From NCBI RefSeq assembly GCF_001746415.1, contig NZ_MEHJ01000001.1:496001-560000 (forward strand): 64,000 bases of DNA. The letters are read 5' to 3'. This document shows, piece after piece, positions 26,839 to 38,624 of this stretch; the first letter of the stretch is position 1, and every line of letters begins with the position of its first letter. Both the position numbers and the translations under genes were made by a program. Below the pieces are notes generated by a model. It was not told the DNA's origin, made no database searches, and saw only the letters and a list, made by a program, of their open reading frames with translations. Source of the DNA: Streptomyces agglomeratus. Lineage in GTDB: Bacteria; Actinomycetota; Actinomycetes; Streptomycetales; Streptomycetaceae.

Positions 26839-27948
26839 TCAAGCAGCGACTCCGGCGGGTCCTGTCTGGTCAGCCGGCCGATTCGCTGGGACGAGGTGTC
26901 GGTAGATCTCTCGTGCGACGTAGCGCTTGAGGCAGCGGATGATCTCGCGTCGCGTCTTGCCCTCGGTCAGACGTCGTTGCAGGTAGTCGCGAGTCCGGTC
27001 GTCCCAGCGTAGACGGCTGAGGACGATCCGGTAGAGGGCGGCGTTCGCTTGACGGTCGCCGCCACGGTTCAGTCTGCGGCGCTGTGTCTTTCCAGAGGAA
27101 GCCTCGACCGGGCTGGTGCCGCATAAGGCCGCGAAGGATGCCTCGCTGACCAGTCGCTCAGGGTTGTCGCCGGCTGAGATGAGCAGGGCAGCGGCGCTGT
27201 CCGGGCCAACGCCACAAACTTCCAGCAGGCCCGGCGTGCTGGCTTCGACGGCCTCGGCTATCTGCTTGTTGAGATCGTCGATCTCCTCGGTCAGGTGCCG
27301 AATACGGCGGGCCAACAGCCTCAAGGTGTGACGGGCGGCCCCGGCCGGCCCGCTCGCGTCCTGGGGGTCGAGGTCAGCGCACCGCCTGAACAGGTGCGGG
27401 TTACTCAGCCCGGCCAGCGACTCGCGCAGGGCGGAGTCAGCTGAGACCAGGACGCTCTTGAGCTGGTTGATCGCCTGGGTTCTGGACTTGATCGCGGACC
27501 CCTTCGCCAGCTTGAACAGCCGGAGCATCTCGACTGGTCCGTCGCCGGTCTTCACCGCGGCGGTGGCGCGTCCCGTCAGCACGGCGCGGGCTGCGGCCTC
27601 GGCGTCGATGGCGTCGGTCTTGCCGTGACGGCGTCGGACGGCCTTGTCAGGCTGGTTCACCTCGGTCACCTCGATGCCCTCGGCTCGCAGGTGACGGGTC
27701 AGGGCGGCTCCGTAAGAGCCGGTGCACTCCACGCCGGCCCGCCGCAGCACGCCGAATGATCGGGCCCAGTGGAGGAGTTGTCGATAGCCGTCGGCGGTCG
27801 CGGGGAAGCTGCGGCCGTCCAGGGCGGCACCGAGCATGGTGATGACGGCTGCGGCGTGGACGTCCTTGTGAGTGTCCACGGCGAGCAGGACGTCCTCCGC
27901 GTCCGTCGGGACGTGACATGGGACGGTGGACTGCGTGATGCTGGTCAA
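26839..27948 (-). CDS. IS110-family recombinase A
   Basis: The 369-residue protein has the RuvC-like DEDD domain (LLAVDTHKDVHAAAV, GVECTGSYGAALTRHL, KTDAIDAEAAARAV). It also has the C-terminal Tnp domain with the serine motif (SPVEASSGKTQRRRLNRGG). IS110-family enzymes are guided by a structured bridge RNA made from the non-coding end of the element, in this subgroup upstream of the gene. The start is TTG at 27948 with only a weak ribosome-binding site. All core motifs are intact, so the enzyme could be active. The element's short 3' end (to about 26823) abuts the IS5 remnant. Confidence 0.92.
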   Translation of the reverse strand: MTSITQSTVPCHVPTDAEDVLLAVDTHKDVHAAAVITMLGAALDGRSFPATADGYRQLLHWARSFGVLRRAGVECTGSYGAALTRHLRAEGIEVTEVNQPDKAVRRRHGKTDAIDAEAAARAVLTGRATAAVKTGDGPVEMLRLFKLAKGSAIKSRTQAINQLKSVLVSADSALRESLAGLSNPHLFRRCADLDPQDASGPAGAARHTLRLLARRIRHLTEEIDDLNKQIAEAVEASTPGLLEVCGVGPDSAAALLISAGDNPERLVSEASFAALCGTSPVEASSGKTQRRRLNRGGDRQANAALYRIVLSRLRWDDRTRDYLQRRLTEGKTRREIIRCLKRYVAREIYRHLVPANRPADQTGPAGVAA

Positions 27949-28494
27949 GGTCGCCTGCCTCCTGATCGCCTCGGGAACCGGTGGCCGTCGCCGGACCGGG
28001 GGCGGTCAAGACTGTGACGGTGCCTGTCGCGAAGGCCCCTAATCCGTAGTGAAGGTGGTTCCAGAGGGCCGCATTTGGGCTCTGGACTGCCTGGTGACGG
28101 ACGCCTGCAAGGCCCCGGGCCCCTGAGGCCTCCCGATAGAGCGGCGCTGTCACGGTGGTGGGTTTCACGGGGCATGCGGACGCCGGGCAGACGTCTGGGA
28201 ATCTCCCCGGCCGTAAGGCCTCACGAGAGAGCGGCGCGGTTTCCGGCGTCTCCACGTCCCGTGAAACCCACCACCGCATGTCGTTCGTTGTCGTCGTGGC
28301 GCGAGCCCGCCGCAGGGCGACCTCCTGTCCACCTCCGCGAGCCGCGAGCTCTGGCGCAGGCAGAGGCCCCTGGGGTGCGCTGGTGTCCGCGAACGGCTAC
28401 CGAGATGGCGGACCGATCGAGTCCTGGGATTAGGACGCCGCGTGACCCGCATGAGCTCATGACCTGGGAAAACAACTCGATGATGGGAGAACGT
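27949..28494. ncRNA. Shared upstream region of two IS110 elements, candidate bridge-RNA source
   Basis: This 546-base non-coding region separates divergent IS110 recombinase genes. It contains a 21-nt direct repeat (28127-28147 and 28217-28237; GGCCTC, then CGA, then AGAGCGGCGC, two mismatches). It also contains a 19-bp inverted repeat (28153-28171 and 28258-28276; core GGTGGTGGGTTTCACGGG). IS110 elements of this type encode bridge RNA just upstream of the gene, so two RNAs may arise here, one per strand. The repeats may mark the abutting element ends. No RNA was folded, so loop sequences are not assigned. Confidence 0.45.
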
Positions 28495-29736
28495 GTGACT
28501 GTGTTCTGCGGAATCGACTGGGCAGAGAGGCATCACGACATCGCGCTGGTCGACGAGTCCGGCGAGCTATTGGCCAAGCGGCGGATCAGCGATGACGCTG
28601 CGGGCTACCGGATGCTGCTGGAGCTCCTGGCCGAGCATGGTGACAGCCCCGAGTCGCCAATACCGGTGGCCATCGAGACCAGTCGAGGCCTGCTCGTGGC
28701 AGCCCTTCGGACCGGCAGCCGCAAGGTCTTCTCGATCAACCCGCTCGCCGCCTCCCGCTATCGCGACCGCCACGGTGTGTCCCGCAAGAAGTCCGACCCG
28801 GGCGACGCCCTCGTGCTGGCGAACATCCTCCGCACCGACATGGCCGTGCACCGGCCGCTGCCTGCGGACTCCGAGCAAGCTCAGGCCATCGCCGTGCTGG
28901 CCCGGGCTCAGCAGGACGCCGTCTGGAATCGCCAGCAGATCGGCAACCAGATCCGCTCCCTGCTGCGCGAGTACTACCCCGCCGCTTTGGATGCCTTCCT
29001 GGCCAAGCAGGGCGGGCTGGCCCGCGAGGAGGCGCGCGTCATCCTCGCCAAGGCACCCACGCCGGCGGAGGGCTCGCGGCTGTCTCTGAGCCAGTTGCGC
29101 TCCGCCCTCAGGCGCGCCGGCCGCGTCCGCGGCGTTGAGGAGGAGGCTGACCGCCTGCGCGGTGTCCTGCGGGCCGAGTATGCTCGCCAACCCGCGGTTG
29201 TCGAGAACGCCTTCGGCAGGCAACTCCTCGCTCTGCTGAAGCAGTTCGAGGCAGCCTGCCAAGCCAGTGACGACCTCGCAGAAGCAGTGGATGCCCACTT
29301 TCGCGCGCATCCCGACGCCGAGATACTCCTGAGCTTCCCGGGCCTCGGCGTCCAGCTCGCGGCACGTGTTCTCGCCGAGACCGGCGACGACCGCAACCGC
29401 TTCGCCGACGCCCGCGGCCTGAAGGCATACGCCGGCTCCGCACCAATCACCCGCGCCTCCGGCAAGAAGCACTACGTCGGGCGCCGCATGGTCAAGAACA
29501 ACCGACTCCACCACGCCGGCTACCTATGGGCCTTCTCCTCCCTGCGCTCATCGCCTGGAGCACAGGCCCACTACCGCCACCGGCGCGACCTCGGCGACTG
29601 GCACGCACAAGCTCAGCGGCACCTGTTCAACCGCCTGCTCGGACAGCTGTTCCACTGCCTCCAGAAGCGCGTTCTCTTCGACGAAGAACGTGCCTTCGCT
29701 CCGCCGTCGCGCTCATCATTGGCAGCTGCTGCTTGA
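28495..29736 (+). CDS. IS110-family recombinase B
   Basis: The GTG at 28495 follows GGAGA and gives the common N-terminus VTVFCGIDWAERHHDIALVD; longer frames upstream are rejected. The 413-residue protein has the DEDD domain (CGIDWA, VAIETSRG, KKSDPGDALVLANIL). A helical linker follows, and then the Tnp domain (SFPGLGVQLAARVLAETGDD, ITRASGKKHYVGRRMVKNN) with the conserved Ser. It differs clearly from recombinase A, so two unrelated elements lie head to head. All key residues are present. The 3' end of the element is probably near 29760-29892. Confidence 0.92.
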   Translation: MTVFCGIDWAERHHDIALVDESGELLAKRRISDDAAGYRMLLELLAEHGDSPESPIPVAIETSRGLLVAALRTGSRKVFSINPLAASRYRDRHGVSRKKSDPGDALVLANILRTDMAVHRPLPADSEQAQAIAVLARAQQDAVWNRQQIGNQIRSLLREYYPAALDAFLAKQGGLAREEARVILAKAPTPAEGSRLSLSQLRSALRRAGRVRGVEEEADRLRGVLRAEYARQPAVVENAFGRQLLALLKQFEAACQASDDLAEAVDAHFRAHPDAEILLSFPGLGVQLAARVLAETGDDRNRFADARGLKAYAGSAPITRASGKKHYVGRRMVKNNRLHHAGYLWAFSSLRSSPGAQAHYRHRRDLGDWHAQAQRHLFNRLLGQLFHCLQKRVLFDEERAFAPPSRSSLAAAA

Positions 29737-29892
29737 CTTCTTCGGATCCGAGATGTCTATCGGGACACGCCCCCTGCCCGGCGGCAGCGAGTATCGCCCC
29801 GAGCAGTGGCCGACAGATCAAGCCCAAGGCACCAGTGCCAGTTGTATCGCGAGTCAGGCCACCGCCCGGAGCGGCACCTGAACATCCTCACA

Positions 29893-30195
29893 GTCGTATC
29901 GGGTGGCGATGCCTCGCCATGCTTTGAGCTTGTTGATCAGGCGTTCGACGGTGTTCCGCTCCTTGTAGAGATCGGCGTCGTGGCTGACGGGTCGGCCACC
30001 TCTGGAGCCCTTGTTCTTCCGGTTGGCGGCCTGGTCCTTCTTCTCCGGGATGACCGCCTTGATACGGCGTTTGCGCAGGTGGGCGCGGTTTCCGCGGGAC
30101 GAGTACGCCTTGTCCCCGGCGACCGCGTCCGGCCGGATGCGGGGTCGGCCGACGGGCCCGCGTACCCGTACCTTCTTCAGGACGGGGAGCCACAT
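29893..30195 (-). pseudogene. Middle part of a split IS5-type transposase
   Basis: The minus frame reads VAGDKAYSSRGNRAHLRKRR, IKAVIPEKKDQAANRKNKGS and YKERNTVERLINKLKAWRGI, then ATRYD. These are the second and third acidic regions of the IS5-family DDE domain. The 5' part is missing beyond about 30200, and the 3' part lies at 26739-26822 on the far side of the IS110 pair. Confidence 0.75.
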
Positions 30196-30249
30196 GGATC
30201 AGGTGCCGTCACTCAAGACGAGCCACACCCATCGACGATTGCCCTCTCG

Positions 30250-30660
30250 TTCGTGACGGTGTGAGCGGGGATCCCCACGGCTCAAGCGCTACCGCGTCGA
30301 CCAGAGCGAGTGCGCGATAGCGGGCGCCATGCAACAGATGCGCCCGCAGTGAGACGGACCCGCCGAACTCGTGCGCGACCGAGAGGAGTTCCTCCACTCC
30401 CCGGTGCGCCAGGAGTTCGGCGAAGACACTGCCCTGCGCAGCCAGGGGAGACATCCTGGCCGGCGGACATCTCCGATGCCCCGGTAACCGGGCATGTCCC
30501 ACACGCACACCTGGCGCCTGCGGGCGAGCGAGCGGGCGACAGCACTCCAGACATACGAGGAGAAAGGCGTGGCGTGCAGCAGCACGACAGGATCCTGGGC
30601 GGGCCGTCCGAGGCTTTCCCGGCGGACCTCGCCCGGCGTGCCGCGGAATGTCTCGGCCGG
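30250..30660 (-). pseudogene. Alpha/beta hydrolase remnant
   Basis: One frame gives PVVLLHATPFSSYVWSAVAR then RRQVCVWDMPGYRG, the start of an alpha/beta hydrolase with its oxyanion strand. Another frame continues VFAELLAHRGVEELLSVAHE then FGGSVSLRAHLLHGARYRAL, with the nucleophile-elbow region changed to HEFGGS. The frame break and the loss of the 3' part next to the IS5 remnant indicate that IS activity truncated the gene. Confidence 0.6.
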
Positions 30661-30912
30661 CTAATCACTCACAGATGCTGTTCCTCGCAGCTGTGCTTGT
30701 GATTCATACCTATCCTGGGCGATCCGCGCGCTGTCCGGACACGGCCCTCAGCCGGCTGGACTACGCAATCCGCGAAAGGGGTGCGCAATGGACACGTCGG
30801 CCGAATCGCCACACGGTGGCACCGCACGGCCTCTTCGGACGCAAGGAACGTGGCGGTGTCCCGCAGAGCTTTGGGAAGTGCTGCCCTGCGGGGCGTGGTT
30901 GCGTTCAGACCG

Positions 30913-31830
30913 TCAGGCGAGACCCGGCGCGAGGAGTTCAGCGGCTCTGCGAACGAGCGCCCCGTCTGCTGCCGCATCGGCCTCGTGCTTGGTTGTGAGG
31001 ACGGAGACGATGATCGGTGACCCCTTCGGGGTCCAGACGACGCCGACGTCGTTGGTGGTGCCGTAGCTGCCGGAGCCGGTCTTGTCCGCGACGGTCCAGC
31101 CCTTGAAGCCAGCACGGAACTTCTCGTCGCTGGTGGTATTTGCCAGCAGCCAGCCGGTCAGCCGCTTGCGGTCTGCCGGGGCGAGCGCGTTGCCGAGGAC
31201 GAGCCGCGCGTAGGTCCGTCCGATGGCGCGGGGGGTGGTGGTGTCGGTGATCCGGCCCGGCTCCGCGGAGTTCAGCTCCGGCTCCCACCGGTCGAGCCGG
31301 GTCGTGCCGTCTCCGATCGAGCGACAGAAGCGGGTGACGGCGGTGGGTCCTCGCAGCTCGTTGAGCAGCAGGTTGGCAGCGGCGTTGTCGCTGTAGGAAA
31401 TGGCGGCGCCGCAGAGTTCCTCGACGGTCATGCCGTTGGTGACGTTCTGCTTCTGGCCAGTGATCTTGTCGTAGCCGGAGGCTTTGGCGTACTCGGCGGT
31501 GTAGTGGATGCGCTTGGCGAGAAACGTGCCGTCGTGGTCAAGGTCCCGCAGTACCGCCGCGACGGCGATCGTCTTGAACGTCGAGCACATAGGGAAGCGC
31601 TCGTGGGCCCCGTGGGCGACGGTCTTGCCTGTGACCATGTTGCGGGCGTACACCCCAAGCCGCGCTGAGTGTTCACGCTCCAGATCGCGCAGACGACGGG
31701 AGATCCGGTCTCCTGCGGGCGTCAACGCGTGAGCCGTCCCGTTGGACGTGGCGGCTGCCAGCGCTGTACCGGCGCCGAACGTAAGCACAGAGCGGCGAGA
31801 TGGCTGTGCACCTGTACTCTTCAAGATCAT
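30913..31830 (-). CDS. bla: Class A beta-lactamase with twin-arginine signal
   Basis: The 305-residue protein starts at an ATG with AAGGAG upstream. An RRSVLTFG twin-arginine motif precedes a hydrophobic stretch, so export is by Tat. All class A motifs are present: Ser83-Thr-Phe-Lys86 (CSTFK), Ser147-Asp-Asn149 (YSDN), Glu183 in EPELN, and Lys250-Thr-Gly (DKTGSG). The enzyme hydrolyses penicillin-type beta-lactams outside the membrane. Length is normal. The gene lies just beyond the IS island on the minus strand, with no BlaI/BlaR-type regulator nearby. Streptomyces commonly carry such genes, so recent transfer is not implied. Confidence 0.95.
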   Translation of the reverse strand: MILKSTGAQPSRRSVLTFGAGTALAAATSNGTAHALTPAGDRISRRLRDLEREHSARLGVYARNMVTGKTVAHGAHERFPMCSTFKTIAVAAVLRDLDHDGTFLAKRIHYTAEYAKASGYDKITGQKQNVTNGMTVEELCGAAISYSDNAAANLLLNELRGPTAVTRFCRSIGDGTTRLDRWEPELNSAEPGRITDTTTPRAIGRTYARLVLGNALAPADRKRLTGWLLANTTSDEKFRAGFKGWTVADKTGSGSYGTTNDVGVVWTPKGSPIIVSVLTTKHEADAAADGALVRRAAELLAPGLA

Positions 31831-32139
31831 ATTCTCCTTGTGTTGCGCGGCGTGACGTGCACGGCCTGGTCACCACCCAGTAATACGCCGCTATGGCACG
31901 ATTGGTTCCACTTCCCCACTGTCGGGCATCATTTATGGACCACTCGCCCGGACGGAACAGCTCTCAGCCCGCAGCGTCCTCGGCCCCGGCCACTACACCA
32001 TCCGCGCCTGGAGACCGTGGCCGCCACTGCGATGCTGCCGACGGCCAGTTGCCTCAATCCGGGCCTGCCTGGACAGAGGCCGGCGCTTCGATCAGGGGGG
32101 CGACAGTGCCCCTCGAGGCGAGATGGCATCCTGAGATCA
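31831..32139. other. Divergent spacer between bla and nitrilase-like gene
   Basis: About 309 bases with no gene. It should hold the promoters for both flanking genes. No operator palindrome stands out. Confidence 0.4.
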
Positions 32140-32871
32140 ATGAAGATTGCGACAGCTCAGTTCACGTGTGCCCCTGTTGATATTTCAGCCAACGTGCGAC
32201 AGATGGCTGACCTCGCGGCCGCGGCGCGCGGGCAGGGGGCCGAGCTTGTGGTGTTCCCTGAGCTGGCCTTGACCGGGTACGAGCTCGAAGCCCTGCTTGC
32301 CCGCCGTGATCTTTGGGTGCAGGCGGACGACCCACGCCTGGACTCGGTCCGGTCGTCCGGTGTCGCCAGCGTCGTCAACTGTGCTACAGACACCGGCGGG
32401 GAGCGGCCTGCCGTGGAGACGCTGGTCTTCGCGCCCGACGGCGAACTGATCACCTCGTACCGCAAGCAACACCTGTTCAAGCATGAGCAGGACGTCTTCG
32501 TAGCAGGGCGGCACGACGGCCGATTTGAGTTCGGAGGGCTGCGTTTCGCTCTTGCCACATGCTTCGACAACCACTTCTCCGAGTTGGTATCCCGTGGAGC
32601 CGCCGACGGGTGCCAGGTACATCTGGCCAGCTCGCTGTACGGCACGGGTGGCGGGGCGGAAGAGCTGGCGGCGGTGTATCCGGGCATCGCCAAGGACTGC
32701 AACATGCACGTCGTCGTGGCCAACCATGTCGGCCCGGCCGGCGCCTGGACCGGTTGCGGCCGCTCCGCGCTGTGGGCCCCGGGCGGTGCCTTGCTCGCCC
32801 AAGCCGACGCCGAGACGCCCATGGTCGTCATCGCCGAGGTCGGCTGGAGCACAGCCTGGATCAGCAGCTGA
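32140..32871 (+). CDS. Carbon-nitrogen hydrolase (nitrilase superfamily)
   Basis: The 243-residue protein has the Glu-Lys-Cys triad of the superfamily: Glu41 (VVFPELALTGYE), Lys109 (ITSYRKQHLF) and Cys141 (LATCFDNHF). These enzymes hydrolyse amides or nitriles in the cytosol. The family specificity cannot be read from the sequence. The ATG at 32140 has only a weak upstream site, but it gives the usual MKIATAQF N-terminus. It is alone on its strand, facing away from the beta-lactamase gene. Confidence 0.88.
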   Translation: MKIATAQFTCAPVDISANVRQMADLAAAARGQGAELVVFPELALTGYELEALLARRDLWVQADDPRLDSVRSSGVASVVNCATDTGGERPAVETLVFAPDGELITSYRKQHLFKHEQDVFVAGRHDGRFEFGGLRFALATCFDNHFSELVSRGAADGCQVHLASSLYGTGGGAEELAAVYPGIAKDCNMHVVVANHVGPAGAWTGCGRSALWAPGGALLAQADAETPMVVIAEVGWSTAWISS

Positions 32872-33352
32872 GCCAGACCAGAAGCACCGCAGCGGTGACG
32901 GCCCCCCACAGAGGGGCATCGACGCCGACTCGTACCAGGGCTCACCACGCTTCAGCCGGTGTGCAGGTGTTCACCCGGACCACGGTGGTGAAACCGCCAA
33001 CATCCCCGGCGAGCACCTGGAGAGGCTCAGGCCCGACACAGCAGCGCCTTCCTCACCGCCGCGGAGCGCTCAGCACCCCAGCCGGCCGGACACCGCCATG
33101 ACTCTCTGTTCTCGAAGTCCAGGGAAGGGACGCCCACGGCCAAGGATTGTCCCGTAGTTGATCTCGCGCGTGAGTGTGGTTGGTCAGGACTGGATCGTGG
33201 GCACCACCGTTGGCTCCGCCGCCAGGGTCGAGTAGTGCTCGTGGGCTGTGCGGTTGGAACACTTCGTTTCCAAGGGCCCGCAAACGCGCCGGAGTTGCGG
33301 GCAATTTCACCTGGGGAGACGAGGGGCAGAGTCTCGCTGGTATGGTGCGCCG
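32872..33352. other. No convincing gene
   Basis: About 481 bases between the nitrilase-like and VOC genes. Frames on both strands are short and lack family features. Confidence 0.4.
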
Positions 33353-35442
<2,090 letters not shown>

Positions 35443-35459
35443 CCTGACACGGCGAGCCG

Positions 35460-35904
35460 GTGCCCGCCGAGGCGGCGACGACGGCCACCAAACCTGGTAC
35501 ATCCTGGTCAATCTGCACCGCGGCAAGGGGCTGGACGTCCATTCGCCCGTCGGCGAGACCGCAACCCCCTGCGTGTACCGCCATGGACGGCCGCCCCTCG
35601 CCAATGCCCAGCCGGATCACCCAGTCCGGAAGCGGCGGAGGAGGACGGCGAGCAGCGAGCTCGGCCTGGCGCTGTTCCTCGGCACGGAGCCGGCGCCCGG
35701 TCCGGTCGAGCTGCTGGAACTGAACACGCTCCAGCGGCACGATCCCGTCGTACGACCACTCGGGCCCCGACGCCTCGCACCAGGCGTCGTAGCCGGCGCG
35801 CGCACGGTGGGGTCCTCCGAGATGCGGGCGGCGACCACGCAGCCCGCCGGCCCCGCTCCCACGATGACGTACGAGTACTCAGTCCTTGCCTGGTTGCTGC
35901 CCAT
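35460..35904 (-). pseudogene. GMC-type oxidoreductase remnant
   Basis: A good ribosome-binding site (AGGGAGA) precedes MGSNQARTEYSYVIVGAGPA, the FAD-binding GxGxxG start of GMC oxidoreductases. After about 30 residues the frame breaks. Another frame carries YDAWCEASGPEWSYDGIVPL, typical of the next conserved part. Nothing of the substrate-binding or catalytic His region is seen. The gene is truncated and dead. Confidence 0.6.
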
Positions 35905-36132
35905 CACGTCTCCCTGGGAGCGTGGGGCGGCGCGGTCAGCGTGGACCCACGATCGGCATGCCGCACACGCCGCCCCGCAGGGATCAACGTCCGATCAACA
36001 CCCCGTTCCTCGCCCCCGGGTCCGTACCACCTGGACGGACGTATGTGGCGTGAAGGTTCAGCCTCTCTGTGGTCGGCTGAGGAAGTCGTCCGCCGTGGCC
36101 CGAGAAGCCGACCCAGAAGGAGCACAAACCGC

Positions 36133-38358
36133 ATGACGATGATCACCGACCCAACGGCCTTCGACGGCCAGGCTCCGTCGTCACAGGAAGTCGAACTCGA
36201 AGACTTGACCATGCGGCAGCAGGTGGCGGAGCTACAGGAAAAGTCCGCAGCCGCGGAGCTCGAAGGCGGTGAGCAGGCTGTAGAGCTCCAGGCAAGAGTG
36301 GCACAGCTGGAGGCGCACGCCGCGCTGAGGGCCACGACGCATCCGGTGAAGCGTCTGGTGCGCGGCCGCTACCGCAGCGCCAGCGCCGGAACCCAGCTGG
36401 AACTGCGTGTCGACGTGGACGGCCTCCGGCCGACCATGCGCGTGAGCGGCGACTTCTTCCAGAACAGCGGAGCCACCTCCAGCTATACCGGGTCCTTCGT
36501 CGTCGAGGCCCCGACGATCAGGCAGGCACCCGGCATCGTGAAGCTCGAAGGGCAGGGGAGGTTCAGCTCCCCCACCAGCTCCCGGCACGTGCGGGTGACC
36601 ATTCCCCGCGGGACGGGAGTTCCACCCACGCCGGGCATCGCCACTGTGGAATTTTCGGCAGGGCCGGGAACAGCGCCTACCGCAACCCACCTCTGTTCGT
36701 TCGTCTCACCGCACTTCCGCAGTGTCCAGCTCGAGCAGGACTCGGTCGCGGGGACCGTCCCGTTCATCTCCTACGACACCGGCTCCCTGCCTCAGCCGGT
36801 GACGAGCCCCCCGCGCACCCTCACCGTGCCGAAGGCGTTCGCGGAGGCGGGCATCGAGATGCAGGTGGCGGGCGCTCCCAACATCGTCCCCTTCCAGGAG
36901 GCCGGCCCCGACGCGAAGTGGGACGAGTCCGAGCTGCACAACGCGATGGTCAACCACTTCAGCCTCTGGAAGGACGCCCCCCTGTGGCGGGTGTGGACGC
37001 TGGTGGCCACTGCTTTCGTGGACAGCCGCGTCCGAGGGATCATGTTCGATGGGGCCGGAGCCTTCCAGCGGCAAGGCTGCGCGGTGTTCCACGACAAGAT
37101 CAAGGGAACCGACCCGGCCAGTCAGCGGGCGCAGCTGCGCACCTACGTCCATGAACTGGGCCACGCCTTCAACCTGTACCACTCCTGGCTGAAGGACCAA
37201 GTCAGTCCTCCGCAACCGCTGGGACCCAACGGCGGTATGGGCGACCTGTCGTGGATGAACTACGCGCAGGGGTACAAGCCTCTGCCTCCGGCACCGGGCG
37301 GAGAGGCCGCTTACTGGGCGGCCTTCCCCTTCCAGTTCACCGACAATGAGCTGGTCCACCTCAGGCACGGCTTCTACCGCGATGTGGTCATGGGCGGGAA
37401 CCGCTTCGGCGTCGGCGCCTCCGAAACCGAAGCCGACCTGTTCGGCGATCCCGTGGTGAACAACTCCGGCCTCGCCCTGGAGCTTCGCTCGCCCAGCGCC
37501 TTCCGGTTCGGGCAGCCTGTCGTCGTCGAGCTCAAACTGTCCACCACGGACCTGAACGGACGGAGCACGCACGGGTACCTGAACCCCGAGGAGGGCTTCG
37601 TCACCATCGCCATCTGCACCCCCTCCGGCGTTGTCAAGACCTACCGGCCGCCGATGACTCGCTGTGTGGACGACGCCGAACAGGTCCGGCTCGACAGCGA
37701 GCGGCCGGCGATCTACAAGAGCACGTACATCGGCTACGGAAAGGACGGCCTGTACTTCCAGCAGCCCGGCCGGTACCAGCTGCGGGCGCAGTACGTCGCC
37801 TCCGACGGCTCCCGCGTGCTCTCGCAGATCCACCACCTGACGGTCCGTTCGCCCCTCACCGACGAGGACGAGAACGTGGCCGAACTGATGATGGGCGACG
37901 ACCAGGGCATGCTCTTCCACCTCCTCGGCTCCCACAGCGAAACCCTGTCCTCGGGACGGGACGCGCTGGACGAAATGCTCGACCGGTACGCCGACCACCC
38001 GCTGGCCGTGTACCCGCACCTGGTCAAGGGAGCCAACGCCTCCCGGGACTTCAAGTACCTGCCCGCGACCGGGAAACCGTTCGTCATGGCAGCCGCGTAC
38101 CAGGAGAGCATCGATCAACTGAACAAGGTCGTGACCGCCTCGGTGGAGAACCACGGCGTCGACAACATCACCCTTGGCTGGGTGATGAAGCGCCGAGCCC
38201 GAATGGAGGCAAGGGCGGGCCGCGTCGAGCAGGCCCGGCAAACCGCGGACGACATGGTGTCCATCCTCAGCGAGAGGACGCACAACCCGTCGGTCCGGCG
38301 GGACATCAAGTCTCAGGCGCAGCGCCTCAGGGACACGCTGCCAGGTGAGCGCGGATAG
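36133..38358 (+). CDS. Metzincin-like metalloprotease without signal peptide
   Basis: The ATG at 36133 follows AGGAG. The 741-residue protein begins with a short coiled coil (about 18-65, MRQQVAELQEKSAAAELEGG). A beta-rich domain precedes the zinc site HELGHAFNLYH: His340, Glu341, His344 and His350, with Asn347 where Gly is more common. A Met-turn SWMNYAQ follows at Met375. The C-terminal half has another beta domain (LELRSPSAFRFGQPVVVELK) and a helical end (MEARAGRVEQARQTADDMVS). Metzincins are usually secreted; here no signal or membrane segment is visible. The role is unknown. Confidence 0.8.
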   Translation: MTMITDPTAFDGQAPSSQEVELEDLTMRQQVAELQEKSAAAELEGGEQAVELQARVAQLEAHAALRATTHPVKRLVRGRYRSASAGTQLELRVDVDGLRPTMRVSGDFFQNSGATSSYTGSFVVEAPTIRQAPGIVKLEGQGRFSSPTSSRHVRVTIPRGTGVPPTPGIATVEFSAGPGTAPTATHLCSFVSPHFRSVQLEQDSVAGTVPFISYDTGSLPQPVTSPPRTLTVPKAFAEAGIEMQVAGAPNIVPFQEAGPDAKWDESELHNAMVNHFSLWKDAPLWRVWTLVATAFVDSRVRGIMFDGAGAFQRQGCAVFHDKIKGTDPASQRAQLRTYVHELGHAFNLYHSWLKDQVSPPQPLGPNGGMGDLSWMNYAQGYKPLPPAPGGEAAYWAAFPFQFTDNELVHLRHGFYRDVVMGGNRFGVGASETEADLFGDPVVNNSGLALELRSPSAFRFGQPVVVELKLSTTDLNGRSTHGYLNPEEGFVTIAICTPSGVVKTYRPPMTRCVDDAEQVRLDSERPAIYKSTYIGYGKDGLYFQQPGRYQLRAQYVASDGSRVLSQIHHLTVRSPLTDEDENVAELMMGDDQGMLFHLLGSHSETLSSGRDALDEMLDRYADHPLAVYPHLVKGANASRDFKYLPATGKPFVMAAAYQESIDQLNKVVTASVENHGVDNITLGWVMKRRARMEARAGRVEQARQTADDMVSILSERTHNPSVRRDIKSQAQRLRDTLPGERG

Positions 38359-38577
38359 CGAACAGCCCGGCCGGCTCCGCCCCCTCGGGTAAGCCTTGCT
38401 CCGTGACAGGCTTGCGGTGATCACGGAGTGCCATGGCCCTCCCGGCCAATCGATCCAGGAAGGCAGTCCGTACGCAGGCTGGTGTACTCATCGCCTCCAG
38501 CCTCCCCTGATACGGTCGATCGGCCGGGAGTGGCGAGAGAACAGGGCGCGCCGAATAGCGTGCTGAGGAAGCGGACC

Positions 38578-38624
38578 GGTTACAGGTCGAGGACGGCCCA
38601 GAGGCGCCGGCCGTCTTCGCCGGT
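38578..38624. repeat. 47-nt copy of the tail of the 56951 gene
   Basis: The reverse complement of this segment matches 57431-57477 with one mismatch. It would encode TGEDGRRLWAVLDL and a stop on the minus strand. Sequence beyond the segment is unlike the other locus, so this is a remnant of a related gene in an otherwise empty stretch (38359-38889). Confidence 0.8.

Noticed and set aside
29893-30195. Intact IS5 element
   Set aside because: The first half of the transposase and one terminal repeat are missing, and the C-terminal end is separated by about 3 kb.
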